Source: Phycisphaerales bacterium
GTDB taxonomy: Bacteria > Planctomycetota > Phycisphaerae > Sedimentisphaerales > Anaerohalosphaeraceae
NCBI GenBank assembly: GCA_011055475.1
Contig: DSDH01000519.1
Coordinates: 1-9,441 of the forward strand
Direction of reading: 5' to 3'
Length of the DNA stretch: 9,441 bases
The position numbers and the translations under genes are program-made. Below, piece by piece: positions 1-6,105 of the stretch; the stretch's first letter is position 1; each line of letters begins with the position of its first letter. A model generated the notes under the pieces. The model saw only the letters and a program-made list of their open reading frames with translations. It was not told the origin of the DNA and searched no databases.

Positions 1-654
1 CCACGCGTCCCAGTCGAGCGTCGGCGGGACGGGGTCGGCCCCGGCGGGCCGGCCGCCGGTCGCGAAGGGTCCGCCGTCCTTCCACGAGTGCCACTCTTTG
101 ATCGGTCCGAGCAGGCCGTCCTGGATGATCCGCACGGCCATGCGGTAGGCGATGTCGCTGTGGATCTGAATGCCCATCTGCGTGACGACGCCCGCGCGGC
201 GGGCGGCCTGGGCCAGTCGCCGGGCCTCAAGCACCGTATGCGTGAGCGGCTTTTGGCAGTAGACGTGCTTGCCCCGGCGGATCGCACTCATGGCGATGGG
301 GGCGTGCATGTGATCGGGCGTGCTGACGTTGACCGAGTCGATGCGGTCGGCCTCCTTCTCGATCAGCTCGCGCCAGTCACGGTAGAGCCGCACATCGGCC
401 TGGCCGTACTCCTCGGCGAGCCGCTTGGCCGCGGCCTTGAGGTTGTTCTCGTCCACGTCGCAGATGGCCACGATGCGGACCTTTCCCCCGCGGACGATGG
501 AGACCAGGTCGCTGCCGCCCATGCCGCCCACGCCGATACAGGCGTGGTTGAGCTTGTCGGCCGCGCCCCAGACACGACGGGGCAGGATCATCGGCGCCGC
601 GGCCGAGGCGGCAGCGGCGGTGAGGAACGAACGACGCGTCAATCGGCTTTTCAT
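1..654 (-). CDS. Tat-exported Gfo/Idh/MocA family oxidoreductase, N-terminal part
   Basis: The first 218 codons are open to the left window edge, so the C-terminal substrate domain is missing. Residues 1-32 form a twin-arginine signal: LTRRSFL at 5-11, an Ala-rich stretch, then a Tat-like end near VWGAA. The mature part starts a Rossmann fold with IGVGGMGG at 40-47, a beta-strand ending in ICDVDENN (64-71), STPDHMHA (111-118) and YCQKPLT (132-138). The last sits where the family's EKP motif lies, with Lys135 the expected catalytic or cofactor-contact lysine and Gln replacing Glu. Family members are NAD(P)-dependent sugar or cyclitol dehydrogenases or related enzymes; the substrate cannot be told from this part. 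Tat export implies folding with cofactor in the cytoplasm before transfer to the periplasm. The start is supported by GGGAG about six bases upstream. Planctomycetes carry many Tat-tagged paralogues of this type. The family call is firm; the specific function is unknown. Confidence 0.93.
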   Translation of the reverse strand, partial: MKSRLTRRSFLTAAAASAAAPMILPRRVWGAADKLNHACIGVGGMGGSDLVSIVRGGKVRIVAICDVDENNLKAAAKRLAEEYGQADVRLYRDWRELIEKEADRIDSVNVSTPDHMHAPIAMSAIRRGKHVYCQKPLTHTVLEARRLAQAARRAGVVTQMGIQIHSDIAYRMAVRIIQDGLLGPIKEWHSWKDGGPFATGGRPAGADPVPPTLDWDAW

Positions 655-691
655 GCTCGGCTCCCACAAAAAAGGTATCTTTCAACCCTCC

Positions 692-721
692 ATTGTAGCA
701 CCGACCGGCCCCCCGCCGCAA
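692..721 (-). promoter_or_regulatory. Candidate promoter for the Gfo/Idh oxidoreductase gene
   Basis: Reading leftwards, TTGCGG (716-721) is followed by an 18-nt spacer and TACAAT (692-697). TG one base before the -10 (699-700) makes an extended -10, TGCTACAAT. Transcription would begin near 685, giving a leader of about 30 nt before the ATG at 654. The -35 match is weak, so the call rests mainly on the extended -10. Confidence 0.42.
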
Positions 722-769
722 CCCGGCATTTCCGCCGGCCTATCATATGACATTGTGAGCGGTTGTCGC

Positions 770-798
770 TTGACAGGGGAATCGCCGACGGGTACAGC
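770..798 (+). promoter_or_regulatory. Candidate promoter for the caspase-fold-like secreted protein gene
   Basis: A perfect TTGACA (770-775) is followed by a 17-nt spacer and a poor -10, TACAGC (793-798). On its own this would be modest. It gains support because the same block, CTTGACAGGGG, begins the stronger promoter at 3213-3242 and similarity continues through the spacer to GTACAGC versus GTATACT. Transcription would start near 805, leaving a leader of about 155 nt. Confidence 0.45.
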
Positions 799-959
799 GA
801 TGGTTGTCCCAACGAGGGCAACCGGTTCGCAGCAGATTAGGGAGGCATTCAACCCAGCTCCGTGAGAGGTTTTCCATGCGCGGATCCGGCGTGCGCGAAT
901 GGCGCGCACAAGGGGCCGGGCGGGAAAGAACATCAACTCACACGTGTAGGAGGAGTCTC
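799..959 (+). promoter_or_regulatory. Long 5' leader with candidate structured RNA element (copy 1)
   Basis: This is the rest of the 305-base gap between the divergent genes. It can form a hairpin at its 5' end: GGTTG and CCC (802-810, T807 bulged) pair with GGG and CAACC (816-823). A second structure has outer stem CCGGC (886-890) with GCCGG (915-919), inner stem 891-897 with 903-909, and a five-base 3' bulge (910-914). GGGAG (840-844) and the block at 868-890 recur at matching positions in the leader at 3243-3404. The ribosome binding site AGGAGG (948-953) ends the leader. I recognise no known riboswitch class. Function unknown; regulatory role is inferred. Confidence 0.42.
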
Positions 960-3041
960 ATGAAACACCGAACGAAGCTTGTGGTACTGGGTGTCGTCCT
1001 GTGCGGCACGGTGGCGCTGGGCTGGCATCGGCCCGGCAGCGGAGAGCGGGGGGCCCTGGTGAAGGTCGTCACCACCTGGAACTCCTCCTGCTCGGGCAAC
1101 AACGTCGAATCGTGGGATAACATGGTCCGGGGGTGGTACAACGAGATCACCAATCCCCTGCCGACGCCTTGGGGCCACTGGGACCGGGCCTGGTGGAAGG
1201 ACGGCTTCTACCACAACGGCAACATCGTGGACAGCGATTTCGTCGATCCCTCGCTGGCCGGTTGGGGCCGGGACTACCTGGACGACACCGGCATCGACGA
1301 ACCCGATGCCCTGATGGTGGCCCTGCATGGCGGCGTCAGCAGCGACGGGCGCTGGTACGGCCTGGTGCGGGTCGATGAGGCCGGCACGGGCAACTGCGCC
1401 GCCTGGCAGGGACACATGGAACTGGATTACGATCTCGAGTTCCTGCACCTGTCGTCGTGCAACAGCATGAACCGGCCCGTGTGGTGGGGCAACGGCTGGT
1501 CCACGTCGTTCAAGCGGGTGCGGCAGATCGACGGGTTCCACGGGTGGATGTGGATTTCGACGTCGTTCACGGGGCGCTACCGGGACTTCGCCGACGACGC
1601 GTTCGACTCCTGCGGCATCGCCATGGCCTGGATCGACAACTTGTATATCAACAACGTGTCCGGCTCGGAGGATGAATGTCCCTGCGCCCGTGGCGTGGGC
1701 AACAACAGCGCGGACTTGTGGAATCGGATGTTCCACGAGCAGTACGATTGGCAGGCCGATACCGATCCGACGCCCAACGCGCACGGCATCATCTACATCC
1801 GCAACTGCGACCCGGCGGGGGAAAATCCGCTGCCGCCGGCCGAGCCCGAAGAAGACGCCGGGCCTCCCATCATGATTCCACCTCCCCAGGACCCCTGGGA
1901 TCTTCGCACCTACCGAGAGGCCCTGGACAAAGTGCTGCCCAACGTGATCCCCCCGGAGATCATCAAGGTTCCCGATGGACCCGCTTGGCTGGCCGAGATG
2001 AGCGTGCCCAAGGTCTCCGGCGCCGCCGACGACCAGGAGCGGCTCACGGAAGTGTTCCAGGAAGAGGGTTTGACCTTCGCCACGAACAAGGATGAGACCA
2101 AGGTCGTCAAGATGGATATGAACCGCGGACGGCTGCGCTATTTGAACGCGGATCGCACGTTCGACTACAAGCAGTCGCCGCGCCAGGCGGTGAATCCGAG
2201 AGAGGCCGAGCGATTGGCACTGACGGCGCTGGCCGACCTGGGCGTGCCGGGCGAGGAGTGGGGCGATCCCCACGTGGCGACGGTGGGCGGCGAAAATCAG
2301 GACAGCAATGGCAAGAACCATGAAGTGTTCGACGTCGAGCAACTCGTCACGCTGCCCCGGATGGTCCATGGTTTTCCCGTGCTTGATTCATTCGCCCGGG
2401 TAGCGGTCTCCAATGAGGGCGTCGTGCCGCGGATGATGGTCTCCGACTGGCCCCAGTTCAGACTCAAGTGGCACGGCGACCTCGGCCTGCGCACCCGCAC
2501 CGATATTCTGAACCGCCTGGCCGCACAGTTGATGCAGGCCTACAGCGGGGCCCCCGTTCAGCCGCGCAGCGCGCAACTGGGATACGGTCGCGTCGGCCCG
2601 GACTACGTGCCGATGATGCGGGTGGCGATCCTGGACGAGTACGCCGGGCGGATTTTCGACGAGCCGGCGGTCCAGGGCCTGGAGGATGACCAGGACCTGG
2701 ATGGTATTCCCGACAGCCAGGACAACTGCCCCGCGCGGCCCAACCCCGATCAGCGGGACATCGACAAGGACGGCGTCGGCGACGCGTGTGACAACTGCCT
2801 GGAGGTGTACAACCCCGATCAGGGCGATGAAGATGCCGACGGCTTGGGCGACGCCTGCGATAATAACCAGGATGACGACGTGGATGAGCCGGCCTGCGGC
2901 GACGCGGCACACCCCTCGCCGCCCGGCGACAACAACTTCGATTGCCGCGTGGACCTGGAAGACCTGGCCATCACCGCGGCCCACTGGCTGGCGGACTGCA
3001 TGGTGAACCCGCTGGATCCGGGTTGTGCGGGCGCACCCTAA
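960..3041 (+). CDS. Secreted caspase-fold-like (clan CD-type, DUF6345-like) protein with TSP3 repeats and dockerin-like tail
   Basis: The protein has 693 residues. Start 960 is chosen over the in-frame TTG at 804 because AGGAGG lies six bases upstream and a signal peptide follows directly (KHRTK, hydrophobic 7-21, no lipobox). The Trp-rich N-terminal domain (about 33-300) holds two hydrophobic strands ending in LMVALHGG (His123-Gly124) and LEFLHLSSC (Cys167). This is the His-Gly/Cys layout of clan CD peptidases (caspase, gingipain, clostripain), with a 44-residue spacing in their range. A second strand-HG (IDGFHGW, 190-196) follows. From memory this resembles DUF6345; that was not checked. 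Residues about 345-510 look like a mixed alpha/beta or propeptide-like region. Residues 576-640 have two to three TSP3-type Asp-rich calcium repeats (DLDGIPDSQDNCP; DKDGVGDACDNC; DADGLGDACDN). Residues 656-680 form a dockerin-like loop. Likely a cell-surface or extracellular cysteine peptidase or an inactive relative; activity is inference. It appears monocistronic. Confidence 0.85.
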   Translation: MKHRTKLVVLGVVLCGTVALGWHRPGSGERGALVKVVTTWNSSCSGNNVESWDNMVRGWYNEITNPLPTPWGHWDRAWWKDGFYHNGNIVDSDFVDPSLAGWGRDYLDDTGIDEPDALMVALHGGVSSDGRWYGLVRVDEAGTGNCAAWQGHMELDYDLEFLHLSSCNSMNRPVWWGNGWSTSFKRVRQIDGFHGWMWISTSFTGRYRDFADDAFDSCGIAMAWIDNLYINNVSGSEDECPCARGVGNNSADLWNRMFHEQYDWQADTDPTPNAHGIIYIRNCDPAGENPLPPAEPEEDAGPPIMIPPPQDPWDLRTYREALDKVLPNVIPPEIIKVPDGPAWLAEMSVPKVSGAADDQERLTEVFQEEGLTFATNKDETKVVKMDMNRGRLRYLNADRTFDYKQSPRQAVNPREAERLALTALADLGVPGEEWGDPHVATVGGENQDSNGKNHEVFDVEQLVTLPRMVHGFPVLDSFARVAVSNEGVVPRMMVSDWPQFRLKWHGDLGLRTRTDILNRLAAQLMQAYSGAPVQPRSAQLGYGRVGPDYVPMMRVAILDEYAGRIFDEPAVQGLEDDQDLDGIPDSQDNCPARPNPDQRDIDKDGVGDACDNCLEVYNPDQGDEDADGLGDACDNNQDDDVDEPACGDAAHPSPPGDNNFDCRVDLEDLAITAAHWLADCMVNPLDPGCAGAP

Positions 3042-3079
3042 ACTCGACGGACGCCACTTCAAACGCGGATGGCCGAAAC

Positions 3080-3107
3080 GGGCGCCGTCCCTGTGGGGGC
3101 GGCGCCC
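3080..3107 (+). terminator. Strong GC hairpin, probable terminator of the 960-3041 gene
   Basis: A near-perfect 12-bp stem pairs 3080-3091 with 3096-3107 (one G-T pair) around the loop TGTG. It starts 39 bases after the stop codon. Only TT follows, not a T-tract, so it is either a non-canonical intrinsic terminator or an mRNA 3'-end stabiliser. Confidence 0.6.
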
Positions 3108-3130
3108 TTCCTGCGCCGGACCGTCGGGCG

Positions 3131-3141
3131 GTTCAGTGAAC
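3131..3141. repeat. Short palindrome GTTCA-G-TGAAC
   Basis: An exact 5-bp inverted repeat with a one-base centre lies between the terminator hairpin and the 3213 promoter, about 72 bases upstream of the -35 box. It has the shape of a small operator half-site pair, but palindromes this short arise by chance. No regulator is encoded nearby. Confidence 0.25.
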
Positions 3142-3153
3142 TCGGGCTTTTCG

Positions 3154-3178
3154 TCCCCCATGTCCAAGACACGGGGGG
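3154..3178. repeat. Imperfect hairpin upstream of the 3213 promoter
   Basis: Bases 3154-3163 pair with 3169-3178 (five C-G pairs and a T-G pair, then a mismatch at A3160/C3172, then three more pairs) around a five-base loop. It lies after the main terminator hairpin and before the promoter, so it could be a back-up terminator. There is no T-tract. Confidence 0.3.
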
Positions 3179-3212
3179 GCGGCGTGTGCCAAAAAGTTGT
3201 GCGCTCTCGGCC

Positions 3213-3242
3213 TTGACAGGGGCGTCGGCGGCGCCGTATACT
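3213..3242 (+). promoter_or_regulatory. Near-consensus sigma70-type promoter for the 3405-5102 gene
   Basis: A perfect TTGACA (3213-3218) is followed by an 18-nt spacer and TATACT (3237-3242). Transcription should start near 3249, giving a leader of about 156 nt. The block CTTGACAGGGG at 3212-3222 is identical to that at 769-779 upstream of the other secreted-protein gene. Confidence 0.72.
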
Positions 3243-3404
3243 ATATGGAGATAAAGGGCGTGATGAAGTTCGCCAAGAAAGGGAGCGGAGGTGCAGAGCA
3301 CGTCGGTGTCCATCCTGGTTGTCCATACATGATCCGGCCGTCTTGATTTGCACGGTGCCGCTGTTGTCATCGGGTGTGGTGTGATGTGATGTGGAGGATC
3401 AACG
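3243..3404 (+). promoter_or_regulatory. Long 5' leader with candidate structured RNA element (copy 2)
   Basis: This leader occupies the right part of the 363-base gap between the two plus-strand genes. It shares GGGAG (3281-3285) and a block at 3317-3338 with the leader at 799-959, at similar distances from promoter and start codon. The block runs into a hairpin: CGGC and CGT (3335-3341) pair with ACG and GCCG (3352-3354 and 3357-3360), with a two-base 3' bulge (3355-3356) and a ten-base loop. The outer helix is the same as in copy 1, while the inner helix differs but still pairs. A 27-codon reading frame (ATG 3263 to TGA 3344-3346) also lies here. The ribosome binding site GGAGG (3393-3397) is seven bases before the start. 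Confidence 0.42.
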
Positions 3405-5102
3405 ATGGTGACCAAGCGTGCGAAGATGTGGGTGGTGGTCGTTTTGGGGCTTTGTCTGATGCCGGTGCTCCGGGGCGACTGGTTCGAGGATTTCGAGGCC
3501 GATCCGTTTGACTGGTCCCGGTGGGACGTTTACTCGGCGCCTCCGTCGGCCGGGTTCAGCTACACGGTGGAGGAGGCGGAGGGCAACCGCTACCTGCAAC
3601 TGTGGGAACAGCAGGCCTACACGGGCCAGGCGGGTACGGGCTCGGCGTTCGGTATCGCGTTCATCAAGGACGATGATTTCGCCGACGTGCGCGTGGGCAC
3701 GATTGTGAACGTGACCGGCGCGGCGTCGATGAACTACTGTGGTCTGGGTGCGCGGGCCAGCTACGTGACGGGCGTACCCAACTACGGCATCGTGGCCAGT
3801 GCGTATATCCTGCACGTCAACTGGGAGGACGGTCCGGCCAATCTGTCCATTGATATCGAAAAGGTCGTGCAACTCCAGAACATCATGCGGCGGGACTTCG
3901 AGGCCGAGGTGCCGGGCTATGCGCATCGGCGTAGTTACTACGCCGAGCTGGACGTGGTCGGGACCAATCCTACCTACGTGACCGGTCGCCTGTACGAGTA
4001 TCCCGGCGGGCCGCTGGTCGCCCAGGTCGGACCGATGGTGGACACCAACGGCAACGACTGGTGGGAGGATCCGGGCGTGCAGGATGCGCCGTTCCTGTCG
4101 GGCAAGAGCGGCGTCTTCGGTCAGAATGAACATGCGACACCGGTCGGGTATCGGGTTCTGTTCGACGACGTGTTTTCCACCTCGGCCGGCCCGGCGCCGG
4201 TGGCGCCCGTTCCGGCCGACGGGGCGCAGGATGTGGCCTTGAGCCCCACGCTCAGTTGGGTCGAGGCGGACTTCGCGGTGAGCCGGCGCTTGTGGTTCGG
4301 GCCGGCCGGGGCCATGACGAGCGTCGAGCCGGCGGGGCCGACCTATGCGCCGGGCGTGCTGCGGGCCGGGCAGACGTATCAGTGGCGGGTCGACCAGGTC
4401 GGCTCCGGAGGCGAGGTGGTGACCGGCCTGACGTGGACCTTCACCACGGTGGACGCCCTGACCGTGGAGGACTTTGAACCCTACGCGGACGATGAGGCGC
4501 TGCGAAACGTGTGGGACCCGAATGCGTTGACACCGGGTCATGATCCAAACGGGTTTAACTTCGTAGAGACCAATGTGGTCGCGCAGGGCGATCAGGCGAT
4601 GCGGCTGGAGTACCGCAACGTGATATCGCCGTTCCGGTTGGGCTTCGCCCGCACGTTCGATCCGCCGCAGGACTGGACGGCCGACGGGGTCGTGAGTCTG
4701 TCGTTGGCGTTCCATGGCCGGGATGAGAACACGATTCAGCCGATCTTCGTGATGATCGAGGACGACCAGGCGCAGCAGGGCACGGTGGAGGCCGAGGACT
4801 ACGCCGTCAAGGCCGACGAGTGGAATACCGTGTATGTTCCCCTGGAGGCCTTTGCGGCCCAGGGCGTGGATCTGACCCGCGTGCAGCGGCTGATCCTGGG
4901 TGTGGGCGGCGGCAGCGACCCCGGCCAAGGCGACAAGATCGACGTGCTCTACGTGGACCACGTGCGCCTGCATCAGGCCCAGTGTCTTGCCGATCAGATC
5001 GACGTTGCCGGCGACGTGAACGGCGACTGCACGGTCAATCTGGAGGACTTCCTGGTGCTGGCCCGCGGTTGGCTCAACAGCGCCCTGTCGCCCGTACCCT
5101 AA
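3405..5102 (+). CDS. Secreted multidomain beta-sandwich protein with FN3-like module and dockerin-like tail
   Basis: The protein has 565 residues. Its signal peptide has a TKRAK n-region and a hydrophobic stretch at about 8-22; cleavage is likely before DWFEDFE. Residues 25-260 look like a concanavalin A/LamG-like sandwich starting DWFEDFEADP. Residues 263-350 form an FN3-like module of the kind common in Phycisphaerae, from APVAPVPADGAQDV through TYQWRVDQV to LTWTFTTVD. Residues 352-533 form a second sandwich opening TVEDFEPYADDEA and ending YVDHVRLHQ, resembling carbohydrate-binding or galactose-binding-type folds. Residues 536-557 are a dockerin-like loop (GDVNGDCTVNLEDF) ending ARGWL. No catalytic motif is visible, so a binding, adhesion or structural role outside the cell is the best inference. 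GGAGG seven bases upstream fixes the start. Its stop overlaps the stop of the convergent pseudopilin gene. The exact fold assignment of each module is tentative. Confidence 0.82.
   Translation: MVTKRAKMWVVVVLGLCLMPVLRGDWFEDFEADPFDWSRWDVYSAPPSAGFSYTVEEAEGNRYLQLWEQQAYTGQAGTGSAFGIAFIKDDDFADVRVGTIVNVTGAASMNYCGLGARASYVTGVPNYGIVASAYILHVNWEDGPANLSIDIEKVVQLQNIMRRDFEAEVPGYAHRRSYYAELDVVGTNPTYVTGRLYEYPGGPLVAQVGPMVDTNGNDWWEDPGVQDAPFLSGKSGVFGQNEHATPVGYRVLFDDVFSTSAGPAPVAPVPADGAQDVALSPTLSWVEADFAVSRRLWFGPAGAMTSVEPAGPTYAPGVLRAGQTYQWRVDQVGSGGEVVTGLTWTFTTVDALTVEDFEPYADDEALRNVWDPNALTPGHDPNGFNFVETNVVAQGDQAMRLEYRNVISPFRLGFARTFDPPQDWTADGVVSLSLAFHGRDENTIQPIFVMIEDDQAQQGTVEAEDYAVKADEWNTVYVPLEAFAAQGVDLTRVQRLILGVGGGSDPGQGDKIDVLYVDHVRLHQAQCLADQIDVAGDVNGDCTVNLEDFLVLARGWLNSALSPVP
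5099..5102. other. Overlapping convergent stop codons (CTAA)
   Basis: The plus-strand gene ends with TAA at 5100-5102 and the minus-strand pseudopilin gene ends with TAG read from 5101 to 5099. Four bases therefore hold both stops and there is no intergenic terminator. I see no strong hairpin just inside either gene. Confidence 0.9.
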
Positions 5103-5554
5103 AGGCTGTTGGGGTCCACTGGTACAATGAGGGGTTCGTGCCGGAGCGGCGTGATCCGCCAGGCACGGGCCCCTTCGGTTTCGCGCGTGGCGAGGAAGGT
5201 CCGCTCGACCGTGTGGCGACGTCGCGTACAGCGAACGTGGATGCGAAAACTCGCTGTCCCGTCGGGTTCGGCGTCCAACCGCTCGATCCGGCACAGGCTG
5301 TGTGGCCCGAAGTCCGACGTGTCCAGCTCGCGCATCGGTGCGATTGTGGTCTCGAAAGCCACGGCGTTCCGGTCCAGCCATGTCAGCGCGGCGGCGGCCA
5401 GGTTATGTGTCCGGGCCCGCAGCATCGCGTCGGTGGTCTGGTGGTTCATCGTCTGTCCCGTGCTGGTGACGATAATGATGGCCAGGGCGACCAGCGGCAA
5501 CAGGACCAGCACGGCCATCACAACGAATCCCTGGGGTCGATGGCGCGGACTCAC
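5099..5554 (-). CDS. GspK/PilX-like minor pseudopilin
   Basis: The product has 151 residues. It begins with GTG (5554-5552), which overlaps the upstream gene's stop as GTGA and has GGAGG seven bases before it; longer in-frame starts lack this support. The N-terminus has a prepilin-type leader, RPQG at 6-9, then FVVMAVLVLLPLVALAIIIV. Gly9-Phe10 is the expected prepilin peptidase site. Position +5 is Ala14 rather than Glu, the known hallmark of GspK and of some PilX proteins, which cap the pseudopilus tip. It is much shorter than classic GspK (around 300 residues), so a full GspK globular domain is not present. Being last in a pseudopilin cluster after GspI-like and GspJ-like genes fits the tip-complex role. 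A PilX-like pilin is the main alternative. Confidence 0.68.
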   Translation of the reverse strand: MSPRHRPQGFVVMAVLVLLPLVALAIIIVTSTGQTMNHQTTDAMLRARTHNLAAAALTWLDRNAVAFETTIAPMRELDTSDFGPHSLCRIERLDAEPDGTASFRIHVRCTRRRHTVERTFLATRETEGARAWRITPLRHEPLIVPVDPNSL

Positions 5555-6105
5555 GGCATATCCTCCGGTCGCGAGCGGATGAAGAAAACGTGAGCGTTTT
5601 TGAAATGCTCTTCCCAGCGGCCCTCGCTCTTGCGCCGCAGGTGGGTGCGAATCTCGACCGCGTAAGGTTCTGCCGATTCGGTCCAACCCTCCCACTCGAT
5701 GACGGTGTGCGGCAACGGCCAGCTCGCCTGGACCGCGGGTTGACCAAGTCCGTTGGGATCAGCGACATACCGCACGATGCTGCCGGGCGTCCGGGCGTAG
5801 ACGATCGGCCCCTCGACGGTCCGCAGCGGCAATGCATCGGGCCCGGACCCCATGCCCAAAGCCGAATCGGGCAGGGTCCGGGCCGAGCGCACGTCGCTCT
5901 CAACCTGCCGCAGCAGGTGCCGCAGCGTGGTGTATTCATCGAAATCCTGCAAGTCGTCCGGCAGTTGCCGCATCAAGGTGTAGAACAATCCCGTCGAGAT
6001 GGCCAGAACCAGGGCAAGCATGCCCAGCATCAGGATCATCTCGTTGAGGATCATGCCGCGGCGGCCCGGCCGCGCCAGCGGGATGGTGGCCGGTGCGGGT
6101 CTCAT
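5551..6105 (-). CDS. GspJ/PilW-like minor pseudopilin
   Basis: The product has 184 residues. The ATG (6105-6103) overlaps the previous gene's TGA as ATGA, with a GGGAGG motif upstream, so translation is probably coupled. A positively charged 17-residue leader ends GRRG, followed by MILNEMILMLGMLALVLAIS. Cleavage after Gly17 would put Glu22 at +5, as the pilin rule requires. The +1 residue is Met instead of the usual Phe, which prepilin peptidases tolerate. After the helix, TTLRHLLRQVESDVRSA resembles the helix of GspJ/PilW proteins, which assemble with GspI and GspK at the pseudopilus tip. The remainder is beta-rich, with no motif I can name. Assignment to GspJ rather than another minor pilin rests on the helix pattern, size and gene order. 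Confidence 0.72.
   Translation of the reverse strand: MRPAPATIPLARPGRRGMILNEMILMLGMLALVLAISTGLFYTLMRQLPDDLQDFDEYTTLRHLLRQVESDVRSARTLPDSALGMGSGPDALPLRTVEGPIVYARTPGSIVRYVADPNGLGQPAVQASWPLPHTVIEWEGWTESAEPYAVEIRTHLRRKSEGRWEEHFKNAHVFFIRSRPEDMP

Noticed and set aside
800..865. 21-codon frame (ATG 800 to TGA 863-865) at the start of the first leader
   Set aside because: The ATG falls at or before the predicted transcription start, there is no ribosome binding site, and the second leader has no equivalent.
868..919. Leader hairpin as a c-di-GMP, cobalamin or other known riboswitch
   Set aside because: I looked for the conserved core sequences of common classes and could not match them. The element is reported only as an unassigned candidate.
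804..959. N-terminal extension of the 960-3041 gene using TTG at 804
   Set aside because: The extra 52 residues have no features and would bury the signal peptide, while ATG 960 has AGGAGG at six bases. The DNA here also aligns with the non-coding leader at 3243-3404.
933..2369. 478-codon open frame on the minus strand, antisense to the 960-3041 gene
   Set aside because: Composition is that of a shadow frame with no recognisable motif, and the plus strand has a well-supported secreted protein.
3307..3326. Direct repeat TGTCCAT (3307-3313 and 3320-3326)
   Set aside because: Two seven-base copies are likely by chance. The second copy belongs to the block shared with the other leader and the first does not.
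3399..5381. 660-codon open frame on the minus strand, antisense to the 3405-5102 gene
   Set aside because: The translation is rich in Arg, His, Gly and Val without domains or a signal peptide, typical of an antisense shadow in GC-rich DNA. The plus-strand frame has a signal peptide, ribosome binding site, promoter and recognisable modules.
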